Part shown: positions 27,295 through 40,153 of the stretch, one piece after another
Numbering within the stretch: position 1 is the first letter of the stretch
Layout of the letters: each line of letters begins with the position of its first letter
From: Pseudomonas taiwanensis DSM 21245
Lineage (GTDB): Bacteria; Pseudomonadota; Gammaproteobacteria; Pseudomonadales; Pseudomonadaceae
Direction: 5' to 3'
DNA: 64,000 bases
Assembly: GCF_000425785.1 (NCBI RefSeq)
Contig: NZ_AUEC01000013.1
Coordinates: 124,001-188,000, forward strand
Translations under genes and position numbers: made by a program
Notes under the pieces: generated by a model
Seen by the model: only the letters and a program-made list of their open reading frames with translations
Databases searched by the model: none
Told to the model about the DNA's origin: nothing

Positions 27295-28193
27295 CAGGTT
27301 GCGTCGAACAGGCCGGTGGACAGGTAACGGTCACCGCGGTCACAGATGATCGCCACCATCACCGCGTTTTCCAGCTCACGGGACAGGCGCAGCATGGCCG
27401 CGACCGCACCACCGGATGACACGCCGCAGAAAATGCCCTCTTCACGGGCAAGGCGGCGGGTGGTTTCCTCGGCTTCTTGCTGGGACATGTCCACCACACG
27501 GTCGACGCGGGTCGCATCGAAGATCTTCGGCAGGTACTCCTCAGGCCAGCGGCGAATGCCTGGAATGGCGGAACCTTCCATCGGTTGCAGACCGATGATC
27601 TGCACCGCCGGATTCTGTTCCTTGAGGTACTGCGAGCAGCCCATGATGGTACCGGTGGTGCCCATCGAACTGACGAAATGGGTGATGGTGCCTTGGGTCT
27701 GCTGCCAGATTTCCGGACCGGTGCTGGTGTAGTGGGCGATAGGGTTGTCGCCGTTGGCGAATTGGTCCAGGACCAGGCCGCGGCCTTCGGCCTGCAATTT
27801 CTCGGCGAGGTCGCGGGCACCTTCCATGCCCTCCTCCTTGCTCACCAGGATCAGCTCGGCGCCATAGGCGGTCATCGCGGCCTTGCGCTCGGCGGTGGAA
27901 TTGTCCGGCATGATCAGGATCATCTTGTAACCCTTGATGGCTGCCGCCATGGCCAGGGCGATACCGGTGTTGCCCGAGGTCGCCTCGATCAGCGTGTCGC
28001 CTGGCTTGATCTGGCCGCGCAGTTCGGCGCGGGTGATCATCGACAGGGCCGGACGGTCCTTGACCGAGCCAGCGGGATTGTTGCCTTCGAGCTTGAGCAG
28101 GAGGGTATTGCTGGTTTCGCCAGCGATGCGCTGCAGGCGAACCAGAGGCGTATTGCCGACGCAATCGGCGATGGTTGGGTACTGCAAGGTCAT
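27294..28193 (-). CDS. cysM: Cysteine synthase B
   Basis: This 299-residue PLP enzyme makes cysteine from O-acetylserine and sulfide or thiosulfate. The PLP lysine is in [10 protein letters not shown] (about residue 42), the phosphate-binding loop in [10 protein letters not shown], and the C-terminal [10 protein letters not shown] segment is present. The LEGNNPAGS and [12 protein letters not shown] segments are those of CysM rather than CysK. The ATG at 28193 matches the family start; the additional in-frame leader to 28232 is not needed. Confidence 0.94.
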   Translation of the reverse strand: MTLQYPTIADCVGNTPLVRLQRIAGETSNTLLLKLEGNNPAGSVKDRPALSMITRAELRGQIKPGDTLIEATSGNTGIALAMAAAIKGYKMILIMPDNSTAERKAAMTAYGAELILVSKEEGMEGARDLAEKLQAEGRGLVLDQFANGDNPIAHYTSTGPEIWQQTQGTITHFVSSMGTTGTIMGCSQYLKEQNPAVQIIGLQPMEGSAIPGIRRWPEEYLPKIFDATRVDRVVDMSQQEAEETTRRLAREEGIFCGVSSGGAVAAMLRLSRELENAVMVAIICDRGDRYLSTGLFDAT

Positions 28194-28315
28194 GGCGTAT
28201 TTCACAGTCCGGACGGCAGGGGCGCCTATCATACCGGCAAACCCGGCTTGGCCATATCACGCAATCTGTAGTCGGTATAGCTACAAGCTATAACCCCAGC
28301 ATTGCTTCGCGGGTG

Positions 28316-28421
28316 AACCCGCTCACCCGTAGGGGCATTCTATACCTGTCAGCATGATCACCGTGGGAACAACGGTCATCTGACGGTTTCGACCTCATCG
28401 CCGGCAAGCCGGCCCCTGCAC
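28316..28421. repeat. Two REP sequences between cysM and the histidine-kinase gene
   Basis: A REP variant TTCGCGGGTGAACCCGCTC lies at 28316-28334. A canonical one (ATCGCCGGCAAGCCGGCCCC) lies at 28397-28416. They fill much of the 239-bp gap between cysM and the sensor kinase gene, which are on the same strand. I see no gene in the gap. Confidence 0.65.
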
Positions 28422-28432
28422 GAGGATTGAGG

Positions 28433-29809
28433 TCAATGCGACTCCGCCAGCCGTCGGGATGGGGTTGTCGCCTGCACCGGCAAACGCATGCACAGCCTGA
28501 GCCCGCGCTTGCCGTTCTCGGCCCACAAAGTGCCGCCCTGGCGCTGGATCGCACTGCGGGCGATGCTCAACCCCAGGCCGAACCCGCCATCGCCGGGCCG
28601 GGAACCCTCGAGCCGGGAAAACGGCGCGAAGATCCGCTCCAGATCCTGTTCGGCAACACCACCGCCGTCGTCTTCCAGCCACAGCCGCCAATGACCGCCT
28701 TCGCGCTGGCCACCCAGGCGCACCTGGCCGTTTTCCGGCGAGTGGCGGATGGCATTGCGCAGCATGTTTTCCAGGGCCTGGGCCAAATGATTGAGGTTGC
28801 CCTGAACCCAGCAACTGCGGGGCAGTTCGCAATGCATCCGGGCGGCGGCCCAACCGCTTTCATAGCAAGCGTTTTCCACCAGCAGGTCCCACAGTGCCTG
28901 AACCTCGATCGGCTCCAGGTTCATCGGGGCACGCTCGGCGTCCTGCCAGGCCAATTGCAGGGTGTCCTCGACCAGCTGCTGCATGCAGTCCACTTCGCGC
29001 CCCAATCGTTCCCGCAGGCGCTGCAGGTCGGTTTCACCGTCGCAAGCCACCCGCAAGCGGCTCAGTGGCGTGCGCATTTCATGGGACAGGTCGCGCAGCA
29101 ACTGTTGCTGCAAGACCACCGTGCCTTGCAGGCGCTCGGCCATCTGGTCGAACGCACGGGCCAGCTCGCCCAGTTCATCGTGACGGGCGATGGTGCGGGG
29201 GTCCAGGCGTGCCGCAAGCTGGTCCGCGCGCCAGGCATTGGCCTGCTCGCGCAGCTGGTTCAACGGCACGATCAGCATGCGATAAAGCCCCACGCACAAC
29301 AGCAGGGTGAACAGACCAGGCATGATGCCGTTGGTCACGACCTGCCACAGCAAGCGGTACTTGCCAGGGTTCAGCCGCTCCGGCAGCTCGATCACCAGCA
29401 TGCCCTGCTCGGGCGCGCCGGGGAATGGGATGCGCAACCAGGGCTGGTCGACACTGCGCCGGCTCATGGGCCAGTCGACGCCGCGCAAGCGGGTCAGGCG
29501 CTGCATGATATCGGGGGTCAGGGTGGCGCTGTCCAGCGGTTGCAGGCGCGTGTCGAGCACGCCAATCCAACCTTGCTCACGTTGCCGCATCTGCGCCACC
29601 CAAAGGTCCAGCCCGGCACGGCCTGCGCTTCGCCAGGCCTGCTCGGCTTCCGACGCATAGCCACGCAGCGTTTGGCGGGCGGGCTCTGAGAGAAACGCGT
29701 TCTGGGTTTCCATGTGACGGCCCCAGGTGTAGCTCAGGCCAATCATCAGCAAACAGAAACCCACCAACAGGATGACCAGCTTCCAGAACAGCGAATGGCG
29801 GTCGAGCAT
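28433..29809 (-). CDS. Sensor histidine kinase (PirS-like by position)
   Basis: This 458-residue membrane kinase has TM1 (residues about 9-28), a periplasmic domain, TM2 (about 160-182), and a HAMP domain. The phosphoacceptor motif DLSHEMRTPLSRL is near residue 249, and the C-terminal HATPase domain has an N box (ENMLRNAIRHS) and GFGLGLSIARS. It pairs with the response regulator 3 bp upstream. In P. aeruginosa the kinase between gacS and cysM is PirS, which responds to enterobactin-type iron chelates; here no receptor gene lies beside it, so the signal is uncertain. Confidence 0.85.
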   Translation of the reverse strand: MLDRHSLFWKLVILLVGFCLLMIGLSYTWGRHMETQNAFLSEPARQTLRGYASEAEQAWRSAGRAGLDLWVAQMRQREQGWIGVLDTRLQPLDSATLTPDIMQRLTRLRGVDWPMSRRSVDQPWLRIPFPGAPEQGMLVIELPERLNPGKYRLLWQVVTNGIMPGLFTLLLCVGLYRMLIVPLNQLREQANAWRADQLAARLDPRTIARHDELGELARAFDQMAERLQGTVVLQQQLLRDLSHEMRTPLSRLRVACDGETDLQRLRERLGREVDCMQQLVEDTLQLAWQDAERAPMNLEPIEVQALWDLLVENACYESGWAAARMHCELPRSCWVQGNLNHLAQALENMLRNAIRHSPENGQVRLGGQREGGHWRLWLEDDGGGVAEQDLERIFAPFSRLEGSRPGDGGFGLGLSIARSAIQRQGGTLWAENGKRGLRLCMRLPVQATTPSRRLAESH

Positions 29810-29812
29810 GGC

Positions 29813-30535
29813 TCAGTCCATCTCACCGACGCTGAGCACGTATCCCTTGCCCCAGACCGTGCGAATTTGCCGTTCCAGGTAACCAATGCCCTTGAGCTTG
29901 CGGCGGATCTGGCTCACGTGCATGTCCAGGCTGCGGTCATGGCGCGAGTAACCGCGCTGCAGCACTTGCTGATAAAGGAAAGGCTTGCTGAGCACCTCGT
30001 CCTGGTTGCGATTGAGCAGGTCGAGCAGGCGGTATTCACTTGGGGTAAGCCCGGCCCACTGACCGCCCAGGCTGACATCGCTACGGCTATCGTCGAACTG
30101 CAGCCCGCTTCCGGCCATCTCCTGGCGCGGCGGGTGACGACGCTCCAGGGCCACGCGGCGCAGGATCGCCTCGATGCGCACCTGTAGCTCGGCCATGCTG
30201 AAGGGTTTGGGCAGGTAGTCGTCGGCACCGCGCTGAAAACCGCTGATGCGGTCGGCTTCGGCCCCCAGTGCCGACATCAGGATGACCGGCGTGGTGCTGC
30301 GCCGGCGCAACTGGGCCAAGGCTTCCAGACCGTTGAGCCCAGGTAGCAGGATGTCCATCAGCACCACGTCGAAGGCCTGGCGACCCGCAGTTTCCAGACC
30401 TTCCAGCCCGTTACGGCACCAGGTCACCTGAAAGCCGCCGCGCTGCAGCTCTTCATGCAGGTAGGCGCCTAATACCGGGTCATCCTCGATGGCGAGGATG
30501 CTGGATGATTGAATAGCTTCGGGATTCATTGGCAA
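29813..30535 (-). CDS. OmpR-family response regulator (PirR-like by position)
   Basis: This 240-residue protein has a receiver domain with phosphoacceptor Asp in VLMDILLPGLNG (about residue 60) and the switch Lys in YLPKPFS. The C-terminal winged-helix DNA-binding domain has LTPSEYRLLDLLNRN and RQIRTVWGKGYVLS. It is the partner of the kinase downstream, with 3 bp between them. It is divergent from gacS. The PirR assignment rests on gene order only. Confidence 0.86.
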   Translation of the reverse strand: MPMNPEAIQSSSILAIEDDPVLGAYLHEELQRGGFQVTWCRNGLEGLETAGRQAFDVVLMDILLPGLNGLEALAQLRRRSTTPVILMSALGAEADRISGFQRGADDYLPKPFSMAELQVRIEAILRRVALERRHPPRQEMAGSGLQFDDSRSDVSLGGQWAGLTPSEYRLLDLLNRNQDEVLSKPFLYQQVLQRGYSRHDRSLDMHVSQIRRKLKGIGYLERQIRTVWGKGYVLSVGEMD

Positions 30536-30725
30536 CTGTCATGCATTCTCAATTAGACGATTATTGAGCATCGACTCCCCGCAAGGCAACCGAACAACGA
30601 CCAACGCGCTGCGCCGGCGCACGAAAAGCCAAGCTAATGAGTGCATTCATCGGGCAGGCAGAGTAACTTTTCGCCTTGGTCCGTCCCTCTGGGGACGGCA
30701 TGCAGGCACATGACAGGAGGCAAGT

Positions 30726-33482
<2,757 letters not shown>

Positions 33483-33531
33483 GTGGTTCGGGGATGGGGT
33501 TTGGCGACGGGGTTGTGGCGTTTTTGAGAGC

Positions 33532-33729
33532 GAGCGCCGCCCACGCGGCGCATCGCGAGCAAGGCTCGCTCCTACGTTTGTTTCAGGCCAATGAATCCTG
33601 TGGGCTTTGCGCGCGACCGTTTTCGGATTGTACAAACCAGGCGGTCGCGCGCGTCCGGCACAGACATAATTGGCCCTAAACAAACGTAGGAGCGAGCCTT
33701 GCTCGCGATGCGCCGCGTGGGCGGCGCTC
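33532..33729. repeat. Nested REP-type inverted repeat (potential 200-bp cruciform)
   Basis: Two 61-bp arms, 33532-33592 and 33669-33729, are nearly perfect inverted copies. Each contains a REP core (CGCGAGCAAGGCTCGCTCC) followed by CGTTTGTTT and GGCCAAT. Between them is a second inverted repeat (GCGCGCGACCG at 33609-33619 with its complement at 33642-33652). It fills almost the entire gap between gacS and ldhA. It is probably a REP pair (REPIN/BIME-like) mobilised as a unit, and it may also end gacS transcription. Confidence 0.75.
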
Positions 33730-33781
33730 AATCTACCCAACACCCGAGAAACCAAGCAAACGCTCACAAAGGACGCCAACC

Positions 33782-34771
33782 ATGCGCGCACTGTTGTTCA
33801 GCAGCCAGCACTACGACCAGGAAAGCTTCACCCAGGCCGCCGCTGAAACGGCCCTGGACCTGAACTTCCAATCTGCCCGACTGACCCTCGACACCGCCCC
33901 GCTCGCACAAGGTTTCGAAGTGGTCTGTGCCTTCATCAACGACGAACTCGACGCGCGGGTACTGGAGCGCCTGGCCGCTGGCGGCACCCGCCTGATCGCC
34001 CTGCGTTCGGCTGGCTACAACCATGTCGACCTGACCGCCGCCCAACGCCTGGGCCTGACCGTGGTGAGGGTACCGGCCTATTCACCACACGCCGTGGCCG
34101 AGCATGCCGTGGCCCTGGTATTGGCGCTCAACCGCCGCCTGCACCGGGCCTACAACCGCACCCGCGAAGGCGATTTCACCCTGCATGGCCTGACTGGCTT
34201 CGACCTGTACGGCAAGACCGTCGGCGTGGTGGGCACCGGACAGATCGGCACCGCCTTTGCCCGCATCATGGCCGGGTTCGGTTGCCAACTGCTGGCCTAC
34301 GACCCTTTCCCCAATCCCGAACTGCAGGCTCTGGGCGCACGCTACATGGCGCTGCCCGATCTGTTGAAACAAGCGCGAATCATCAGCCTTCACTGCCCGC
34401 TGACGGAGCAAACCAAACACCTGATCAATGCCCAAAGCCTCGCCCAACTGCAACCCGGCGCGATGCTGATCAACACCGGTCGCGGCGCCCTGGTCGACAC
34501 CCCTGCGCTGATCGACGCACTCAAGCGCGGCCAGCTTGGCTACCTGGGGCTTGATGTCTATGAAGAGGAAGCACAGCTGTTCTTCGAAGACCGTTCCGAC
34601 CAGCCGCTGCAGGACGATGTGCTGGCACGCTTGCTGACCTTCCCTAACGTGATCGTCACCGCGCACCAGGCGTTTCTGACCCGCGAAGCGCTGGACGCCA
34701 TCGCCGCGACCACCCTGGAAAATATCATCCGCTGGGCGGCAGGCAATCCGCAGAATCTGGTCTCGGGTTGA
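33782..34771 (+). CDS. ldhA: D-lactate dehydrogenase (2-hydroxyacid dehydrogenase family)
   Basis: This 329-residue NAD-dependent enzyme reduces pyruvate to D-lactate. The nucleotide-binding motif is GVVGTGQIG (about residues 148-156). The catalytic set is visible: Arg in INTGRGALVDT, Glu in YEEEAQLFFED, His in VTAHQAFLT. The long D-LDH-type YEEEAQLFFEDRSDQPLQDD segment separates it from glycerate-type relatives. The gene is next to gacS, as in other pseudomonads. Confidence 0.92.
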   Translation: MRALLFSSQHYDQESFTQAAAETALDLNFQSARLTLDTAPLAQGFEVVCAFINDELDARVLERLAAGGTRLIALRSAGYNHVDLTAAQRLGLTVVRVPAYSPHAVAEHAVALVLALNRRLHRAYNRTREGDFTLHGLTGFDLYGKTVGVVGTGQIGTAFARIMAGFGCQLLAYDPFPNPELQALGARYMALPDLLKQARIISLHCPLTEQTKHLINAQSLAQLQPGAMLINTGRGALVDTPALIDALKRGQLGYLGLDVYEEEAQLFFEDRSDQPLQDDVLARLLTFPNVIVTAHQAFLTREALDAIAATTLENIIRWAAGNPQNLVSG

Positions 34772-34802
34772 TGCTAGGATACGCGGCATTTCTGGAGGAC
34801 CC

Positions 34803-35240
34803 ATGGTCGAACACGATTTCCGCTACACCCTTTTCAATCCGCAACACACCCTGATCGAATGCCGCGCCCTGGTGCCGGGCCGTTACCAGGTCACTGGCAA
34901 CGGCGGTTCGATGCACAAGGATGACGTTCTGCTGGTCACCCTCAAAGGCAGCAAGGACCTGTCCATGCGCCTGACCGTGGAAAGCGTGCGCCACCTGATC
35001 AATCCGCGCGGCCAATGGGTCGCCGTGGCCAGCGGCCCGGTGTTCAATGAGCTGGAGATCCTCACTTGGCAGGTCGCCTGCGATCACTGCGACGCCGTGC
35101 TGGACTTCGAGTTCGCCGTGGACGCCAAGCTGGGCAAGAAAGCCCGTCAACCGGCGGCCAGCGCCCGCATCGCAGAGCTGGGTTGGGCCAGCCGTGGCGA
35201 CAAGCACCTGTGCCCGCGTTGCCAGGAGAGCGCCGAGTGA
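34803..35240 (+). CDS. Conserved protein with C-terminal zinc-ribbon-like cysteines
   Basis: This 145-residue soluble protein has an N-terminal beta-rich part and two Cys pairs, CDHC (about residue 94) and CPRC (about residue 137), suitable for one zinc. The ATG at 34803 follows GGAGG. Its stop overlaps the next gene's GTG start. I recognise it only as a family conserved in Pseudomonas; the cysteine spacing suggests nucleic-acid or protein binding, but no function is established. Confidence 0.75.
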   Translation: MVEHDFRYTLFNPQHTLIECRALVPGRYQVTGNGGSMHKDDVLLVTLKGSKDLSMRLTVESVRHLINPRGQWVAVASGPVFNELEILTWQVACDHCDAVLDFEFAVDAKLGKKARQPAASARIAELGWASRGDKHLCPRCQESAE

Positions 35241-35641
35241 AGAATCTGCTGACCGGCGCGCTGATTGCCACCGGCCTGCTCGGCTGTGCCACCGAACCTT
35301 CGCAGCTGCAGCAGGAGCGCAGTTATGTGCTGGAGTGGATCGGTGAACGCCCGCTGATCGACTACAGCCACCTGACCCTGACCTTGGCCAGCGACGGCCG
35401 TGCCTATGGCAACGCAGGCTGCAACCACTGGTTCGCACCCTATACCCTCGATGGCCAGCAACTGCGCTTTGGCAAGGTCGGCAAGACCCGCAAACTATGC
35501 GCGCCCGCATTGATGGAGCAGGAAAAACGTTTCCTGCAGGCTCTGGAGACGGTGCAACGCTGGGATGTATCGCCCATCGAACAGATGCGTTTCTGGCCGG
35601 CCGAGGGCAAGCCGCTGCGTTTCTGGCCTGAGGAAGGTTGA
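35237..35641 (+). CDS. META/HslJ-domain lipoprotein
   Basis: This 134-residue lipoprotein starts with GTG at 35237. The start is fixed by the GTGA overlap with the preceding stop and by AGGAG 8 nt upstream. The lipobox is GLLGC (Cys about residue 17). The body has the META-domain pattern, with LTLTLASDGRAYGNAGCNHWF as its hallmark (Gly-x-Cys-Asn) and a second Cys in KLCAPALMEQE. Members are linked to heat-shock or novobiocin resistance in E. coli (HslJ), but the biochemical role is unclear. Confidence 0.82.
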   Translation: MKNLLTGALIATGLLGCATEPSQLQQERSYVLEWIGERPLIDYSHLTLTLASDGRAYGNAGCNHWFAPYTLDGQQLRFGKVGKTRKLCAPALMEQEKRFLQALETVQRWDVSPIEQMRFWPAEGKPLRFWPEEG

Positions 35642-35649
35642 TGGCAACA

Positions 35650-35685
35650 CCCGCCCTATCGCCAGCCAACCGGCGATAGGGCGGG
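35650..35685. terminator. Long hairpin between convergent genes
   Basis: CCCGCCCTATCGCC and its exact complement form a 14-bp perfect stem with an 8-nt loop. It sits between the converging META-domain and TlpA-like genes. No T run follows, but the position and strength suggest a bidirectional terminator. Confidence 0.65.
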
Positions 35686-35697
35686 CACTGGCCTGCA

Positions 35698-36162
35698 TCA
35701 AGCGCCCTTGAGCGCCTTGATCTTGGCCTGCAACCCTTCGAGGGTCTGCTCGCCCATCAATTGCTCACGCACCTTGCCCTTGTCGTCGATGATGTAGGTC
35801 ACCGGCAACGCCTCGCTACGCGGCAGGTCATAACGTTCGGCTGGGTCCTGGGCCAGCACGGTGAAAGCGATGCCGAGCGTCTCGGCGGCCTGCTTCAGGT
35901 CCTGCCCCTGCAAGCCATCGAAGTTGACGCCCACCACCTTGATACCCTCGCTCGCCCATTGCTTGGCCGCGGCGTTGAGCTCTGGAATTTCGGTCCGGCA
36001 CGGACCACACCACTCCGCCCAGTAATTGAGCACCACCCAGTGCCCGTCGATCTGCTCGGCCTTCACCATCTTGCCATTTTGGTCCACGCCGTAGTCGGCA
36101 CCGCAACCACCGAGCAACAGGCTCGCGGTGATGGCCAGTACTGCTGCCAAACGCCTTGCCAT
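35698..36162 (-). CDS. TlpA-like thioredoxin-fold lipoprotein
   Basis: This 154-residue lipoprotein (lipobox LLGGC, Cys about residue 20) has a thioredoxin fold with the redox motif WCGPC (about residues 51-55). The cis-Pro segment is ALPVTYIID. It is probably anchored in the periplasm and reduces or isomerises disulfides, as TlpA/ResA proteins do. It is encoded divergently from arsC across an 85-bp gap. Confidence 0.87.
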   Translation of the reverse strand: MARRLAAVLAITASLLLGGCGADYGVDQNGKMVKAEQIDGHWVVLNYWAEWCGPCRTEIPELNAAAKQWASEGIKVVGVNFDGLQGQDLKQAAETLGIAFTVLAQDPAERYDLPRSEALPVTYIIDDKGKVREQLMGEQTLEGLQAKIKALKGA

Positions 36163-36247
36163 GGGTCAATCCTTCTCGAAGTTTCAAGCAAATGGGTCAG
36201 TCGCTGCGGTTAGAATAGCTGCCACACCCCGCTGGATGCGAACCAAC

Positions 36248-37609
<1,362 letters not shown>

Positions 37610-37615
37610 ATTTCA

Positions 37616-37634
37616 GGGGCCGCCGTGCGGCCCC
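37616..37634. terminator. Hairpin between DUF2069 and Tag-like genes
   Basis: GGGGCCGC-CGT-GCGGCCCC forms a perfect 8-bp stem. It lies in the 32-bp gap between two converging genes and probably ends transcription from both. Confidence 0.6.
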
Positions 37635-37641
37635 GAAAGCC

Positions 37642-38313
37642 TCAATGATTCACGGTATGCGCCAGCATCACCGACAGCTGGCACAATGGCCGCCCGCTCT
37701 CTTCGTGCCACTGGTTGAACGCTTGCTGCACCAACGCCAGGTCTCGCTGACTGGTCGGCGCCTTGTCGATGATGCCCTGGGCAATCAATGCCGCTGACAT
37801 ATCCTCGGTGGGGATGAACGTATCCTTGCCCACCATCCGCAGAAAACGCGGCGCCGAAAGGCCGCCCAACTGATTGCCATGCTTGGCCAGGTACTTCCAC
37901 AAACCAACGATGTCGGTTACCGGCCAGTCGGCGATGAACGCACCGAAGCTGCCCTTGTCCTTCTGCACGTCCAGGATCATCTGCGCATTGCGTGGCACGC
38001 TCTTGAGCTTGCCCAGGTGGCGGATGATGCGCTCGTCCTGCATCAACCGCTCCAAGTGCTCGGCCCCCATCAGCACGACCTTCTCTGGGTCGAAGCCAAA
38101 GAACACCTGCTCGAAAGCCGGCCACTTGGCATCCACCAGGCTGTGCTTCAGTCCAGCACGGAACACCCGCAGGGCCAGGGTCGACAGGTAGCGGTCATCG
38201 CTGATGTCACGCAACTGCTCCGGCGACTTGGGCTGTGGCAGGAACGTCTCCAGCGCCTGGGCCGAGCCGAAGCGGTTCAGGCAGTATGTGTGCAGCCACT
38301 GGTAGTCGCGCAT
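37642..38313 (-). CDS. DNA-3-methyladenine glycosylase I-like protein
   Basis: This 223-residue protein resembles the Tag-like helix-hairpin-helix glycosylase family used in base-excision repair. Family segments include DDRYLSTLALRVFRAGLKHSLVDAKWPAFEQVFFGFD (about residues 39-75) and a C-terminal region with several His and Cys. The usual four-residue zinc site of E. coli Tag is not obvious, so this is a divergent subgroup and its activity is unproven. It starts 5 bp before ttcA ends its coding on the same strand. Confidence 0.72.
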   Translation of the reverse strand: MRDYQWLHTYCLNRFGSAQALETFLPQPKSPEQLRDISDDRYLSTLALRVFRAGLKHSLVDAKWPAFEQVFFGFDPEKVVLMGAEHLERLMQDERIIRHLGKLKSVPRNAQMILDVQKDKGSFGAFIADWPVTDIVGLWKYLAKHGNQLGGLSAPRFLRMVGKDTFIPTEDMSAALIAQGIIDKAPTSQRDLALVQQAFNQWHEESGRPLCQLSVMLAHTVNH

Positions 38314-38317
38314 GGGC

Positions 38318-39142
38318 TCAGATGTTCAGCACGTCGAGGAAGCGCGGGGTGGCGTTCTCGTCGATCTTCAGGCTGGTGAAGTCGAACAGGTTGCGGTCGG
38401 CCAGCTGCGAGGGCGCCACGTTCTGCAATGCACGGAAGATGCTCTCGGTACGACCAGGGTGCTTGCGCTCCCATTCCACCAGCATGTCCTTGACCACCTG
38501 GCGTTGCAGGTTTTCCTGCGAACCACACAGGTTGCACGGGATGATCGGGAACGCCTTCATGTCGGAGTAGGCCTGGATGTCCTTCTCGCTGCAATAGGCC
38601 AATGGGCGTATCACCACATTGCGGCCATCGTCGGCACGCAGCTTGGGCGGCATGCCCTTGAGGGCGCCGTTGAAGAACATGTTGAGGAAGAAGGTTTCGA
38701 CGATATCGTCGCGATGATGGCCCAGGGCCATCTTGGTCGCGCCGATCTCGTCAGCGAAGGTGTACAGGGTGCCACGGCGCAGGCGCGAGCACAGGGAGCA
38801 GGTGGTCTTGCCCTCTGGCACCAACTCCTTGACCACCGAGTAGGTGTCCTTCTCGACGATGTGGTACTCGACGCCCAGCGCCTTCAGGTAGGCCGGCAAC
38901 ACGTGCTCCGGGAAGCCTGGCTGCTTCTGGTCCATGTTCACCGCGACGATCTCGAACTTGATCGGCGCCACCTTCTGCAGGTGCAACAGAACGTCGAGCA
39001 TGGTGTAGCTGTCCTTGCCGCCGGACAGGCAGACCATGACCTTGTCGCCATCCTCGATCATGTTGTAGTCGGTGATGGCTTCGCCAGCGAGGCGACGCAG
39101 GCGTTTTTGCAGTTTGTTCTGGTTGACCGAGAGGGTGCCCAT
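38318..39142 (-). CDS. ttcA: tRNA 2-thiocytidine(32) synthetase
   Basis: This 274-residue enzyme thiolates C32 in certain tRNAs. It has the PP-loop [12 protein letters not shown] (about residues 39-50) and two CxxC pairs, CSLC (about 122) and CNLC (about 207), which bind the iron-sulfur cluster. I chose the ATG at 39142 for the standard MGTLSVNQ start; an earlier in-frame start at 39169 is possible but unlikely. Confidence 0.94.
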   Translation of the reverse strand: MGTLSVNQNKLQKRLRRLAGEAITDYNMIEDGDKVMVCLSGGKDSYTMLDVLLHLQKVAPIKFEIVAVNMDQKQPGFPEHVLPAYLKALGVEYHIVEKDTYSVVKELVPEGKTTCSLCSRLRRGTLYTFADEIGATKMALGHHRDDIVETFFLNMFFNGALKGMPPKLRADDGRNVVIRPLAYCSEKDIQAYSDMKAFPIIPCNLCGSQENLQRQVVKDMLVEWERKHPGRTESIFRALQNVAPSQLADRNLFDFTSLKIDENATPRFLDVLNI

Positions 39143-39320
39143 AGCGCTTGGATCCGCGAGGTGTGACAAAAGCCGGCTATTTTACGCACAAACCGAGCCT
39201 GGGCGTAGGGCTTAGCCAGTGAAAGACATGCAATTCCGATAAAGGCCCCAAGGTAATCAACACCCGTCTTGACAGCGCAATTTGCTCTAAAAAGTCGGTT
39301 TTGTGCGTGGAACGGCTTCC

Positions 39321-39326
39321 TATACT
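39321..39326 (+). promoter_or_regulatory. Possible -10 element upstream of the Yip1-family gene
   Basis: TATACT at 39321-39326 lies about 100 bp before the Yip1-family start codon. There is only a weak -35 match upstream (around 39298-39303). I see nothing else in the 284-bp gap apart from AGGAG just before the start codon. Confidence 0.3.
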
Positions 39327-39426
39327 GCGACTTAAGGCCACATTACCGCTTGCATCGGTGTTCAGGCCTCAGGCCGCTTGCGCTCCATTTGGGGGGCGGT
39401 TGGCAACATTGAGAGGAGTGACCGGC

Positions 39427-40026
39427 ATGATTCATCACGTTGTTGGGCTGTTTACTCATCCCGACCAGGAATGGCGGGAAATTCGTGGCGAGGAAGAAAG
39501 CATCAGCCACATGTACCTGACACACACTTTGATCCTGGCAGCGATCCCTGCCGTATCGGCATTCATCGGCACTACCCAGGTCGGTTGGGTCATCGGCGAC
39601 AGGCCGGCGGTGATGCTGACCATGGAAAGCGCGCTGTGGATGAGCATCATGTCCTACCTGGCGATGCTCGCCGGGGTGGCGGTGATGGGCGCCTTCATTC
39701 ACTGGATGGCCCGCACCTACGACGCCAACCCTTCCATGGCGCAATGCATCGCCTTTGCCACCTACACCGCGACCCCCCTGTTCCTCGGCGGCCTGGCGGC
39801 ACTCTACCCGCACCTGTGGCTGGGCATGCTGATCGGCACCGCGGCCATCTGCTACACCGTCTACTTGTTGTATGTCGGCTTGCCGACCTTCATGAACATA
39901 CCGCCCGACGAGGGCTTCCTGTTCTCGAGTTCGGTATTGGCAGTGGGGCTGGTGGTCCTGGTGGCTATCATGGCCGCCACGGTCATCATCTGGGGCTTGG
40001 GCGTGGGGCCCGTTTACACCAACTAG
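39427..40026 (+). CDS. Yip1-family inner membrane protein
   Basis: This 199-residue protein has five hydrophobic helices (from about residue 30 to 195). An N-terminal motif VVGLFTHPDQEWREIR is typical of bacterial Yip1-domain proteins. The ATG at 39427 has AGGAG at the right distance. The function in bacteria is unknown. It is transcribed alone and followed by a clear terminator. Confidence 0.82.
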   Translation: MIHHVVGLFTHPDQEWREIRGEEESISHMYLTHTLILAAIPAVSAFIGTTQVGWVIGDRPAVMLTMESALWMSIMSYLAMLAGVAVMGAFIHWMARTYDANPSMAQCIAFATYTATPLFLGGLAALYPHLWLGMLIGTAAICYTVYLLYVGLPTFMNIPPDEGFLFSSSVLAVGLVVLVAIMAATVIIWGLGVGPVYTN

Positions 40027-40051
40027 ATCCAACCAACACTGGGGCATCAAA

Positions 40052-40079
40052 CCAAGGGCCGCCGCAAGGCGGCCTTTGG
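40052..40079 (+). terminator. Terminator after the Yip1-family gene
   Basis: CCAAGGGCCGCC-GCAA-GGCGGCCTTTGG forms a 12-bp stem with one mismatch. It lies 25 bp past the stop codon. Confidence 0.7.
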
Positions 40080-40153
40080 CTGTCTGCTGACCGGCGGCTC
40101 GGCAAGCCGCTTTTGCTTGCGGCATAATGCCCGGTCAGGAGAACCACCCCGCC

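Noticed and set aside
38312-39166. 284-codon frame antisense to ttcA
   Set aside because: Shadow of ttcA, whose PP-loop and cysteine motifs are clear.
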